A stretch of DNA of 64,000 bases, taken from contig NW_027248941.1 of NCBI RefSeq assembly GCF_036711975.1, positions 310,001 through 374,000 of the forward strand. The letters run 5' to 3'. Positions 46,344 to 58,135 of this stretch are shown here, piece by piece. Position numbers and translations under genes: made by a program. A model generated the notes under the pieces. That model had not been told where the DNA came from and ran no database searches. It was given only the letters and a program-made list of their open reading frames with translations. Each line of letters opens with the position of its first letter. Position 1 is the stretch's first letter. The DNA is from Onthophagus taurus (Eukaryota; Arthropoda; Insecta; Coleoptera; Scarabaeidae).

Positions 46344-49300
46344 TTATAATAACTTCATCGAGCTATCACTAGAAATAACACTATTAGTAACAACTTTTTC
46401 CTCAACTTCTTTATGAAACCGAATTTGTAATTTATCCAACTTAACGTGCTCAATTCTTAATCGTTTTTGATAAGAACTCGGGTACGCACAACAACACCGA
46501 TGTTTACACTTAAGAATTTTCGTTCTATACCTAATTTCGCGATGTGGAAAATACATTAAACGATTCTCCTTATCAACGGGATCGTACGGACCCCACTCGT
46601 TATCCGGCTTCGAAAGTTTCGCCACATCCGCCGTCTTCAGGTGACTACAACACCGCGCGATTCCCAACACAACAACCGGTGCGAACATAAAAAAAGTATG
46701 CAAATAAACAAAAATCACAACGTAATTACCTCTCGAACAAATCTCCGCTTCATATTGATTATAAATCACAAAAATAAACGCGAAAATTGCGAAAATCGGC
46801 GAAGATTTCCAAAATGTTAACCAATACTTTTCGGGGATTACCCCGTAAGTGAATAGGTAATCGTCTAAGATGCTTCGGTGTGAGTACGCGAAAAATAGGG
46901 CTACGTTGAAAAATAAAAGTAATCCGGTAGCTAAAAAAGGGAACGAACATCTTTTATAAATGGCGATAACGAAACCGCCGCTTGTCGTTAAGAGGGTTAG
47001 GTTTAAAACGAAACTTCCGGCGCTAATTAATAGGCACACGTAAAATTTGTATCGGTTTAAAACGGGGAAACGCTGCGTTATCGAATCGGTTAGTGCCAAA
47101 ACGCTGTAAAGTGGCGTTATGAAGCTGAAGTAAAAAACGGCGAGGTACCACGTTGGAACTATCAAGCGGCGAACTCCGCTTTGGAATAAAACGTCTGGGA
47201 CGAAAGCGAAGATTATATCAAAACCTAGATTAAAAAAAAAATTTTTTTATAATGGCGGACATATCGTATATCCTCGATTATTAATAACCTTGAGATTTTC
47301 AGAAGGAGATTCATCAATAATTGGCAAATAGAAGTGAAGGTCAACAACCCCCACCTAGATAGTTATAAATGTAAGAATTACTATTATCAGATTTTTTTTA
47401 GTCTTAACTAAGCCGAGGTCGCTTGCGGCCGAGGCATTACACCATTCAGAAATAATGTTTTACAGCATATGTAGCTCCTCGGCCGCAAGCGATCTTAGCT
47501 TAATACATTACTATAAAATTTTTTCTGTCTTAATTGTGCCGAGGTCGCTTGCGGCCGAGGCATTAGGGTTGATACTGTTTAAAAATAATGTCTTACAGCA
47601 TATGTAGCTCCTCGGCCGTAAGCGATCTAAGCTTAATACATTACTATAACATTCTTTCTATCTTAATTGTGCCGAGGTCGCTTGCGGCCGAGGCATTAGG
47701 GTTGATACCATTTAGAAATAATGTTTTACAGCATATGTAGCTCCTCGGCCGCAAGCGACCTTAGCTTAATACATTACTATAACATTTTTTCTGTCTTAAT
47801 TGTGCCGAGGTCGCTTGCGGCCGAGGCATTAGGGTTGATACCATTTAGAAATAATGTTTTATAGCATATATAGCTCCTCGGCCGCAAGCGATCTAGGCTT
47901 AATACATTACTATAACATTTTTCCTATCTTAATTGTGCCGAGGTCGCTTGCGGTCGAGGCATTAAGGTTGATACCATTTAGAAATAATGTTTTATCTACA
48001 ACTATTGAATTATCTATTCATTATACATTTAATTTTTGACGGGTAATGACACGCATTACTCATGACTGACAAAGTGTTGAATAATCAAGCCATTATTCCA
48101 CAGTTCTGACACGGCCTACTAATCAAAAAATAAAATATTAACAGAAATGACAGCTTTCTTATATTGAGGTTATGTCTAAAATGTCTATCAAGTTTATTTT
48201 TTTTCCTTTTTTTTATTTTTTCTTCAAAATTAAATAGTTGTAGATAAAGTATAATATATAATGGATGTTACCCACTCAGATTGCAACTTCATCTTCGTGG
48301 GTAACAGCCGCCATTATACGCTTGTTGAATAATATACTATTACAGCATATGTAGCTCCTCGGCCGCAAGCGATTTAGGCTTAATACATTACTATAACATT
48401 TTTTCTGTTTTAATGGAACCGAGGTCACTTGCGGCCGAGGCATTAAGGTTGATTCCATCGAGAAATAGTATGGTACAGCATACATAGCACTTCGACTGTA
48501 AGCGACTTCAACTAATACACTACTATAACATCCTTTGTGTCTTAGTTGAGCCAAGATCCCTTGCGGCCGAGGCGCTACATATGCTGTAAAACATCATTTC
48601 TGAATCATATCAACCCTAATGCCACAGAATAACCAGAAATGACACTGACGCCGATTCTTTTGATGTGGGCGGCATCTCGTTCCATAACCTCGATTTAAAA
48701 TCCGCCATCTTATCGCGAGGAACCGTTGAACGCCAACTTAATTTACAGAGAATTGTGTTCGAAATCCATTTTACCAGTATTATTAATAATTAGAAGAAAT
48801 AATGTATCAAGTCTTTAATTAAAGACCAGTTGACTCTACATATGCTGTATAACATTATCTCTGGATGGTATCAACCCCTCTATACAGGCTGTTCGGAAAT
48901 GACGTGTACCTTGACCAAAAATACTTATCTAATTTTATTTCTACTAACAATCATCGTAAAACCCGTCAAAATTGCTTTATTTTGATACCAAACATGATAT
49001 ATTTGGGTTAAAAAATAAAAAAGTTAAGTTAGAAACTGTCAAATATAACGAGAAAAAAATTGTTGGTATAAAGGTGTTCTTTTTTTAACATAAATGGATA
49101 GAAAATTAAAAATGCTTTAAAATAAACCCAAACTCGACTTATTTATCTCTAACCGTTGTCGAGATATTTTAATTTTTACCAAACAAAAATGGCGATTATT
49201 TGACATTTGACAGTTTCTAACCTAACTTTCTTATTTTTTAACCAAAATATATCATATTTGGTACCAAATTAAAGCATTTTTGATTCTTATTAAAACCATT

Positions 49301-52300
49301 TCAATATTTATCAAAAATCGTTATATTTAATTTTGACATTTGACAGTTTTTAACCTAACTTTCGTATTTTTCACCCCAAATATATCGTGTTTGGTATCAA
49401 ATCAAAGCATTTTAGATTCTTATTAAAACCATTTCAATATTTATCAAAAATCATTATATTTATTTTGACATTTGACAGTTTCTGACCTAACTTCCTTATT
49501 TTTTAACCCAAATATATCGTGTTTGGTATCAAATCAAAGCACTTTTTATTCTTATTAAGATCATTTCAATATTTATCAAAAAATCGTTATATTAATTTTG
49601 ACATTTGACAGTTTCTAACTTAACTTTTTTATTTTTTAACCCAAATATATCGTGTTTGGTATCAAATCAAAGCATTTTTGATTCTTATTAAGATCATTTC
49701 AATATTTATCAAAAAATCATGTTTATTTTTGACATTTGACAGTTCTTAACATAACTTTTTTATTTTTGAACCCAAATATATCGTGTTTGGTATCAAATTA
49801 ACGCATTTTTGATTCTTATTAAAATCATTTCAATATTTATCAAAAATAAAACTGTCAAAATTAAATATATAACGAAAAAGAATTGTTGGTTCTTTTTTAA
49901 CATAAATGCACAGAAAATGAAAAATGCTTTAAAATGAACCCAAACTCGACTTATTTATCTCTAACCGTTATAGAAATATCTTAATTTTTAGCAAAAAAAA
50001 TGGCGATTATTTGACATTTGACAGTTTCTAACCTAACTTTCTTATTTTTTACCTGAAACATGTCGTATTTGGTATCAAATTAAAGCATTTTTGATTCTTA
50101 TTAAGATCATTTCAATATTTATCAAAAAATCGTTATATTTAATTTTGACATTTGACAGTTTCTAACCCAACTTTCTTATTTTTTAACCCAAATATATCGT
50201 GTTTGATATCAAATGAAAGCATTTTTGATTCTTATTAAAACCATTTCAATATTTATCAAAAATCGTTATATTTAATTTTGACATTTGACAGTTTTTAACC
50301 TAACTTTCTTATTTTTTAACCCAAATATATTGTGTTTGGTATCAAATTAAAGCATTTTTGATTCTTATTAAAACCATTTCAATATTTATCAAAAATCATT
50401 ATATTTATTTTGACATTTGACAGTTTCTGACCTAACTTTCTTATTTTTTAACCCAAATATATCGTGTTTGGTATCAAATCAAAGCGTTTTTGATTCTTAT
50501 TAAAATCATATTAACATTTATCAAAATTTATTATACTTAATTTTGACAGTTTCTAACCTAACTTTTATTTTTTACCCCAAATATATCGTGTTTGGTATCA
50601 AATCAAAGCATTTTTGGTTCTTATTAAGATCGTTTCAATATTTATCAAAAAATCGTTATATTTATTTTTGACATTTGACAGTTTTAACCTAACTTTTCTA
50701 TTTTTGAACCCAAATAAGTGTTTGGTATCAAATAAACGCATTTTTGGTTTTTATTAAAATCATTTCAATATTTATCAAAAATAAAACTGTCAAATGTCAA
50801 AATTAAATATATAACGAAAAAAAACTGTTGGTTCTTTTTTAACATAAATGCACAGAAAATTAAAAATGCTTTCAAATGAACCCAAACTCGACTTATTTAC
50901 CTCTAACCGTTATAGAAATATCTTAATTTTTAGCAAAAAAAAATGGCGATTATTTGACATTTGACAGTTTCTAACCTAACTTTCTTATTTTTTAACCCAA
51001 ATATATCGTGTTTGGTATCAAATTAAAGCATTTTTGATTGTTATTAAGATCATTTCAATATTTATCAAAAAATCGTTATATTTAATTTTGACATTTGACA
51101 GTTTTCAACATAACTTTCTTATTTTTTAACCCAAATATATCGTGTTTGGTATCAAATTAAAGCATTTTTGATTCTTATTAAAACCATTTCAATATTTGTC
51201 AAGAATCGTTATATTTAATTTTGACATTTGACAGTTTTTAACCTAACTTTCTTATTTTTTAACCAAAGTATATCGTGTTTGGTATCAAATTAAAGCATTT
51301 TTGATTCTTATTGAAACCATTTCAATATTTATCAAAAATCGTTATATTTAATTTTGACAGTTTTTAACCTAACTTTCTTATTTTTTAACCGAAATATATC
51401 GTGTTTGGTATCAAATCGAAGCATTTTTGATTCTTAAGAAGCAATTGAAGAATATATAGATAGATTAAATACTACAGGACTTGGAAAAATGATATATTGA
51501 AATATTGACCTTCATTTCTATTTGCCAAGTGATTGATACGATATTAATACCTCAGCGGACGAGGCGATACAATACAATACAATATGTTATACATTTACCT
51601 GTGACGAATAAACAAGCTTGATCGACGATTTTTAGATGATACAAGATATCTTGACATATCAAAGAACTGATACAAGTTAACAAAGAAAACAGAACAATTT
51701 TGATTAACGAAGTTAAAATGATGGCAAATTTCGGATCAATCGATTTTGGTTTGATGGTAGCCAACCAAATTATATTTCCAAACCCAGTTGGTTGAACGGC
51801 ATACACGAACAAATCCGACCAAAACTGACAAAGAAAACATTAAAAATTATCAACAACCGAAATAATACTCACCTCGAAAGAAAACAAGCAAGATATTTCC
51901 CCAAAAGATCTCGCCCTAATCTCAAATCGCGGATGAGCGTGCGAAATCGCCACCAAAACCGTTAAAATCACGACAAAACCACACACGAATTGCAGATTAG
52001 TCGTCAACGTTTTTAAACGTTTAATTCCCCCCAAAGCCATTGCGAAAATTAGGGTCCAAATTAAAAAGGAAGAAACGACGAGGTTGTTGTTTAATTTTGG
52101 GGGGGTGGTTTCATCGTAGGAGTGGTTCAAAAGTTTTCTAAAACAATACAAAAATTAAAATATGCAACAAAGTATGATGAAAAATAATACATGAAATAAT
52201 ATTGCGTTGTTGTTAAAAATCTCGTATCGGCCTCTTTTTGACAAGGAATGTGATACAAGAATCTCGGATATTTCGATAAACATCTCAAATCGTTCCCGTT

Positions 52301-52908
52301 TTTCAAAATGAGCCCCTCGCAAAAATTCGCCTTAAATTGCCCCGCCAAGCAGTGATAAAACGTGAGTAAAGCCGTCGCCGCCATCGAACTGTTAAATAAT
52401 TCCCCCATTAATTTAACACTTCCCACCATGTAGCCAAGCCCTTCGAAAATGGGGGCGCAAGTGAATAGTTTTATGTAACTCTTTTTTGAGTAACTCCCCA
52501 AAAATGTTAATAACATATAAATAGGCATCGTTAATGTTACCATTATGAAGATGTATGCACCACCGATGTAAACTACAACAAAATTAATTAATTAATTATA
52601 AAATTAATTAAAAAAAATAAGATTTACATGGTCCGTGTTTAACAACTAAATCAAGGTACGTTATTAAACTGTTCATACCGCACTCGTACATAATAATCAA
52701 CATAACGTACTCTAAGGTGGTTAATTCAAACGATAAGTTGTACTAAAAAATGAATAATCGATTATTATATTATTATATTTATTATAAAGATATTTACCGC
52801 GTCGTTAGTTCCGATTATCGCTCTTAATCCTTTCATTCTAACTCGTAAAATTCTCGGTAATTCCGATTCTCGAGTTGGGTAAACTTTTTTTCGGTGCACT
52901 CGCATCAT
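46344..52908 (-). CDS. Divergent SLC6-family (neurotransmitter-symporter-like) membrane protein
   Basis: SLC6 proteins are 12-helix Na+-coupled carriers of amines and amino acids. On the minus strand the exons are 52908-52798, 52742-52628, 52572-52191, 52137-51873, 51824-51599 and 47224-46344. All phases fit, for 659 aa, a normal SLC6 length. Family features seen: GGAYIFIMVTLTMPIYMLLT for helix 2, then LGSYSKKSY, APIFEGLGYMVG for helix 3, a large outer loop with spaced Cys (residues ~150-200), FWSDLFVYAVQPTGFGNIIW for helices 6-7, and KPDNEWGPYDP after the last helix. Oddly, the helix-1 region (residues ~38-75) lacks the usual GNVWRFPY signature that contributes to the Na+ site, so transport by the standard mechanism is doubtful. 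Poly(A) signals overlap the stop (46335-46344). Start chosen at the first of two adjacent ATGs. Confidence 0.8.
47225..47400. other. Left part of SLC6 intron 5
   Basis: Non-repeated AT-rich sequence. At 47321-47344 stands TTGGCAAATAGAAGTGAAGG, then TCAA, which recurs inverted with one mismatch at 51505-51528 near the other end of the same intron. Confidence 0.6.
47993..48246. mobile_element. ~254-bp MITE with 15-bp inverted ends
   Basis: TATCTACAACTATT at the left end and its reverse complement AATAGTTGTAGATA at the right bound AT-rich sequence without coding capacity. It interrupts a unit of the GC-island array right after AATAATGTTT. Family not recognised. Confidence 0.65.
48257..48318. 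repeat. Imperfect hairpin / minimal foldback
   Basis: TATAATGGATGTTACCCAC is answered by GTGGGTAACAGCCGCCATTA, then TA: two inverted blocks (TATAATGG/CCATTATA and GTTACCCAC/GTGGGTAAC) around about 25 bp. It lies directly beside the 254-bp MITE. Confidence 0.6.
48930..51440 (+). repeat. 133-bp repeat array in SLC6 intron 5
   Basis: Same family and orientation as 43800-46280. Inverted head modules plus the AAATGAACCCAAACTCGAC or AAATAAACCCAAACTCGAC linker begin near 48950, 49855 and 50785, each followed by a run of 133-bp units. A TATACAGGCTGTTCGG end-like word at 48881 may mark an older element boundary. Antisense to the host gene. Confidence 0.85.
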
Positions 52909-53329
52909 TTTGTGTTTATTTTAATTTTTAATGTTGTTATGTCAATGTTGAAATGGCACGAAAAGACGACTTTGATTTATTAAGGTAAATGTTGTATGAA
53001 ATTTTAAACAAAAATTTGTTTATGGTCTTTTTTTTTCTGTTGGAACTACGAAACGAATGGAAATAAAAATTTTGGGCGTTTTTGAACAGCTTTTTGTTAG
53101 GAGGGTCTAATCTTCTCCGAACTGGAAGTAGTAAGCAAGAAGTAGTCGTTTGGCAGCTATATCTAGCTTTGTGCAAGTAATAAATCAACGAGATTGCTAA
53201 AAATTGTTTTCTGCCAACGGTATCTATATTTCTGCAAGCAATATCTCGTCACCTTTTTGCAGTCTTTAAACCTATCGGTCATATCTAGTCTTCTTCCAGC
53301 GTTATCTATGTTTTTACAAGAAGTATCTC

Positions 53330-56300
53330 CTCTTTTTGTTGCAGTATTTAGACATGTCAATAGTGTCTAGTCTTCAGAAAGCAGTATTTAGTCTTCCAGA
53401 AGCAGTATTTAGTCTTCCAGAAGCAGTATTTAGTCTTCTAGAAGCAGTATTTAGTCTTCCAGAAGCAGTATTTAGTCTTGCAGAAGCAGTATTTAGAAAT
53501 GTCAGCAGTATCTAGTCTTCAGAAAGCAGTATTTAGTCTTCAGAAGCAATATTTAGAAATGTCAGCAGTATCCAGTCTTCAGAAAGCAGTATTTAGTCTT
53601 CCAGAAGCAGTATTTAGACCTGACAGCAGTATCTAGTTTTAAGAAACCAGTATTTAGTTTTCTATAAGCAGTATTTAGTCTGCAACAAGCAGCATTTAGT
53701 CTTCTAGAAGCAGAATTTAGACCTGTCAGCAGTATCTAGTCTTCAGAAAGTTGTTGTAGTCTTTAGAATTCAGCATTTAGTCTTCCAGAAGATGTATGTA
53801 GTTTTTTGCCAACGTTCTATATGTTTTTTCAAGCAGTATCTCATCTTTCTTTTGCAGTATTTAGAGCTATCGGCAGTATATAGTCTTCAGAAAACAGTAT
53901 TTAATCTTCCAGAAGCAGTATTTAGACCTGTCAGCAGTATTTAGTCTTCCAGAAGCAGTTTTTAGACCTGTCAGCAGTATTTAGTCTCCAGGAAGCAGTA
54001 TTTAGTCTTCAAAAAGCAATATTTAGTCTTCCAGAAGCAGTATTTAGACCTGTCAGCAGTATCTAGTCTTCAGAAAGCAGTATTTAGTCTTCCAGAAGCA
54101 GTGTCTAGTTTTCAGAAAGCAGTATTTAGTCTTCCAGAAGCAGTATTTAGACCTGTCAGCAGTATTTAGTCTGCAGGAAGCAGTATTTAGTCTTCAAAAA
54201 GCAATATTTAGTCTTCCAGAAGCACTATTTAGATCTGTCAGCAGTATCTCGTCTTCAGGAAGCAGTATTTAGTCTTCGAGAAGCAGTATTTAGACCTGTC
54301 AGCAGTATTTAGTCTCCAGGAAGCAGTATTTAGTCTTCAAAAAGCAATATTTAGTCTTCCAGAAGCAGTATTTAGACCTGTCAGCAGTATCTAGTCTCCA
54401 GAAAGCAGTATTTAGTCTTCCAGAAGCAGTGTCTAGTTTTCAGAAAGCAGTATTTAGTCTTCCAGAAGCAGTATTTAGACCTGTCAGCAGTATTTAGTCT
54501 CCAGGAAGCAGTATTTAGTCTTCAAAAAGCAATATTTAGTCTTCCAGAAGCACTATTTAGATCTGTCAGCAGTATCTAGTCTTCAGAAAGCAGTATTTAG
54601 TCTCCACAAAGCAATTTTAGTCTTTAGAAGGCAGTATTTAGTCTTCCAGAAGCAGTATTTAGACCTGTCAGCAATATTTAGTCTCCAGGAAGCAGTATTT
54701 AGTCTTCAAAAAGCAATATTTAGTCTTCCAGAAGCACTATTTAGATCTGTCAGCAGTATCTCGTCTTCAGGAAGCAGTATTTAGTCTTCCAGAAGCAGTA
54801 TTTAGAACTGTCAGCAGTATTTAGTCTCCAGGAAGCAGTATTTAGTCTTCAAAAAGCAATATTTAGTCTTCCAGAAGCAGTATTTAGACCTGTCAGCAGT
54901 ATCTAGTCTTCAGAAAGCAGTATTTAGTCTTCCAGAAGCAGTATCTAGTTTTCAGAAAGCAGTATTTAGTCTTCCAGAAGCAGTATTTAGACCTGTCAGC
55001 AGTATTTAGTCTCCAGGAAGCAGTATTTAGTCTTCAAAAAGCAATATTTAGTCTTCCAGAAGCACTATTTAGATCTGTCAGCAGTATCTCGTCTTCAGGA
55101 AGCAGTATTTAGTCTTCCAGAAGCAGTATTTAGAACTGTCAGCAGTATTTAGTCTCCAGGAAGCAGTATTTAGTCTTCAAAAAGCAATATTTAGCCTTCG
55201 AGAAGCAGTATTTAGACCTGTCAGCAGTATCTAGTCTTCAGAAAGCAGTATTTAGTCTCCACAAAGCAATTTTAGTCTTTAGAAGGCAGTATTTAGTCTT
55301 CCAGAAGCAGTATTTAGACCTAACAGCAGTATCTAGTCTTGAGAAACTAGTATTTAGTTTTCTATAAGCAGTGTTTAGTCTTCTAGAAGCATAATCTAGT
55401 CTTTTGCCAACGTTATGTATGTTTTTTCAAGCAGTATCTCATCTTTCTTTTGCAGTATTTCGACCTGTCAGCATATCTAGTCTTCTAGAAGCAAAATTTA
55501 GACCTCTCAACAGTATCTAGTCTTCAGAAAGCAATATTTAGTCTTCTAGAAGCAGAATTTATACCTGTCAGCAGTATCTAGTCTTCAGAAAGTTGTTGTA
55601 GTCATCAAAATTCAGTATTTAGACTTCCAGAAGCAGTATCTAGTCTTTTGCCAACGTTATGTATGTTTTTTCAAGCAATATCTCATCTTTCTTCTGCAGT
55701 ATTTGGACCTGTGAGCATACCTAGTCTTCAGAAAGCAGTATTTAGTCTGCAACAAACAGTATTTAGTCTTCCAGAAGTAGTATTTAGACCTATCTGCGGT
55801 ATCTAGTCTCCAAGAAGCAGTATTTAGTCTTCAACAAGCAGTATTTAGTCTTCTAGAAGCAGAATTTAGACCTGTCAGCAGTACCCAGTCTTCAGAAAGT
55901 TGTTGTAGTCTTCAGAATTCAGTATTTCGTCTTCCAAAAGCAGTATCTAGTCTTTTGCAAACGTTATGTATGGTTTTTCAAGCAGTATCTCATCTTTCTT
56001 TTGCAGTATTTAGACTTGTCAGCAATATTTAGTCTTCAGGAAACAGTATTTAGACCTGTCAGCTATATCTAGGCTTCAGAAAGCAGTATTTGGCCTTCCA
56101 GAAGCTATATTTAGACCTGTCAACAGTATTTAGTCTGCAACAAGCAGTATTTAGTCTTCTAGAAGTAGAATTTAGACCTGTCAGCAGTATCTAGTCTCCA
56201 GGGAGCAGTAGTTAGTCTTCAAAAAGCAATATTTAGTCTTCCAGACGCAATATCTAGTCTTCTGCCAACATTATGTACGTTTTTTCAAGCAGTATCTCAT

Positions 56301-57230
56301 CTTTCTTTTGCAGTATTTAGACTTGTCAGCAATATTTAGTCTTCAGAAAACAGTATTTAGACCTGTTAGCAGTATCTAATCTTCAGAAAGCAATATTTAG
56401 TCTCCATAAAGCAATGTTAGTCTTCAAAAAGCATTATTTAGTCTGCAAGAAGCAGTATTCAGTCTTCCAGAAGCAATATTTAGATCTCTCAGCAGCATCG
56501 AGTCTTCAGAAAACAATATTTAGTCTTCCAGAAGCAATATCTAATCTTCTGCCAACATCATCTATCTTTTTGCAAACAATATCTCGTATTTCCCTGCAAT
56601 ATTTAAAGCTACCAAAAACATTTAGTCCTCATAAATCAGTAACTAGTCTTCTGAAAACATTATCTAATCTTCTGCCAACAGCTTCCATCTTTCTGGCATT
56701 ATCTTATCGAATATCGCAAACACCAAGACGTTTTGGAACTGATAAAAATCTTTTAGATAGTAAAATTGAACGTATCTTGCTTAAATCAATGGAAAAAAGT
56801 ATCATAGATGACTTTGAAGGCATCGAGCAACCCTAATCATCATGGATGTTACTCTCTAACTTTCTTTTAGCCTTGCCCACGCAGTAGCAGTCTTTTTCTA
56901 GCGGTGAGTAGTCTTCTGCTAACAATATCTAGTATTTTCCAAACACCTAGAGGTCTTTTATCAGCAGTATCTAGTCTTTAATCGGCAATATTTAGTCTTC
57001 TCCAAACAGTTAATAGTTTTTTTCCAACACTATGTGGTCTTCTTCTAGTAATGGATAGTCTTCTGGCAGCAGTAACTCATCTTTAGCAGTATCTAGGTTT
57101 CCCAGAGTAATCAGCAGTCTATTTCTAACAGTATCTAGTATTTTTAACAGCATCATCTAGTCTTCTACAAGTAATAAGTAAACTTTTAGCCACAGTAACC
57201 AGTTTTTCCAAGCAATTAGCAATATTCTTC
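53330..57230 (+). repeat. Minisatellite, ~22 bp unit with higher-order blocks
   Basis: Degenerate units of the form CAGTATTTAGTCTTCCAGAAG alternate with CAGTATTTAGACCTGT and CAGCAGTATCTAGTCTTCAG. Larger blocks recur; for example a CACTATTTAGATCTGTCAGC variant appears near 54224, 54550, 54735 and 55064. Sequence decays at both edges (52980-53330 and 56600-57230). It fills the gap 5' of the SLC6-like gene. A 140-codon plus-strand frame at 56414-56836 runs through it and is not accepted as a gene. Confidence 0.85.
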
Positions 57231-57491
57231 TAACAGTATCTTATTTTCGATTCATTTTAGACCGTTCTAAAACTTTTAATATTATTTGACAGTTCGCGAT
57301 TATTGACAGTTTTATGACGTTTAAAATTTAACACCTTTTTTGACAAAAATACTTTTTTAAACAAAATAAAACCGCTTTTTACAATCAACGATGTCGGTTA
57401 TTCAAAATTACTTTAAAGAATTACTTTAAAAGTGTTACTTTAAAAGTATATTTTAATTTTTTATTAAAAAAAAAATGTGGTGGTACTATTG

Positions 57492-57505
57492 GTTACCATG
57501 GAAAC
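57492..57505 (+). promoter_or_regulatory. X-box-like RFX site
   Basis: GTTACCATGGAAAC matches the RFX X-box consensus (GTNRCC, spacer, RGYAAC) except for one pyrimidine position. It stands 107 bp before the ATG of the short exon at 57612, the distance typical of ciliary gene promoters in nematodes and flies. Function inferred only. Confidence 0.45.
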
Positions 57506-57611
57506 GCGCACTTAGTACTCTTTCGCAAACGTCAAGATGAGTGTTGAGCGAAATTGTTATTTATAATAATTATTTCGTGTGTTTTAGTGCTAAATAAGTG
57601 ATTGTTTATAA

Positions 57612-57639
57612 ATGTTTGTGTTAGGCGGTTCATTAAAAG
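57612..57639 (+). other. Short 5' exon of unassigned gene or FASTK 5' UTR
   Basis: ATG followed by nine codons (MFVLGGSLK) and a strong donor AAAAG-GTAAGT, in a promoter-like context after the minisatellite ends. It may be the first coding exon of another plus-strand gene whose later exons lie beyond the window. Or it may be a 5' UTR exon of the FASTK gene: splicing to an acceptor such as AAACAG near 58061 would make it a 14-codon upstream ORF. The sequence 57640-58135 otherwise shows only AT-rich intron or UTR-like DNA. Confidence 0.4.
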
Positions 57640-58135
57640 GTAAGTCATACGAATTAATTCTTTCTTTTTCGGCAACATTTAAAATCGTTTTTTTTATCTC
57701 TAACTTTAATGATATGTTTTAAATTAACCTGAAATAATAATAAATAAATAAATACTCACGATATATCAACCCCAAAAAAGAAATTGCGTGGTTTTATCTA
57801 CGATCCTAAATTTGGGAATGATTTATAGGTTATGTTTATATCGACAATTTTTCTTCGAGTTAAAAATAAACGTAAAGTTAGCGACATTTGATTATTATTA
57901 ATTTTTTAACCTCAATTTGTGGTTATTTAATATAAAAAATAAATAATTTAATTGTAACTTAAATATTTAATAAATCGATACAGCGTTCTACTTTATCGCC
58001 CTCGAATTGACAGATCTGAAGTTGTCTGCAACTATCGGCGAGTGTCATAAATAGTAAACAGTCCAATGTGATTTATAAAAAGTGAGGTTATTTCTCCGAA
58101 AATTATTAATTTAATCATAAAAAGTAATTTAAATC

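Larger units (their letters stand above)
47400..48620 (+). repeat. GC-island tandem array in SLC6 intron 5
   Basis: Same unit as array A of the 3.9-kb element: GCCGAGGTCGC, TT, GCGGCCGAGGC, then ATTAGGGTTGATACCATTTA, AATAATGTTTTACAGCATAT, TAGCTCCTCGGCCGCAAGCG, and ATACATTACTATAAC. The unit is about 125 bp and well conserved from 47410 to 47990. It is interrupted by a MITE and a hairpin, then continues in decayed form to 48620. Sequence at 48621-48929 is unique and shows no gene. Confidence 0.85.

Noticed and set aside
53163-53360. Minus-strand frames upstream of the SLC6-like start
   Set aside because: They cover the decayed edge of the minisatellite and show no membrane or family features that would extend the SLC6 gene.
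56414-56836. 140-codon plus-strand frame within the minisatellite
   Set aside because: Its first two thirds are translated minisatellite. It has no recognisable domain and no splice or promoter context; chance is the simpler explanation.
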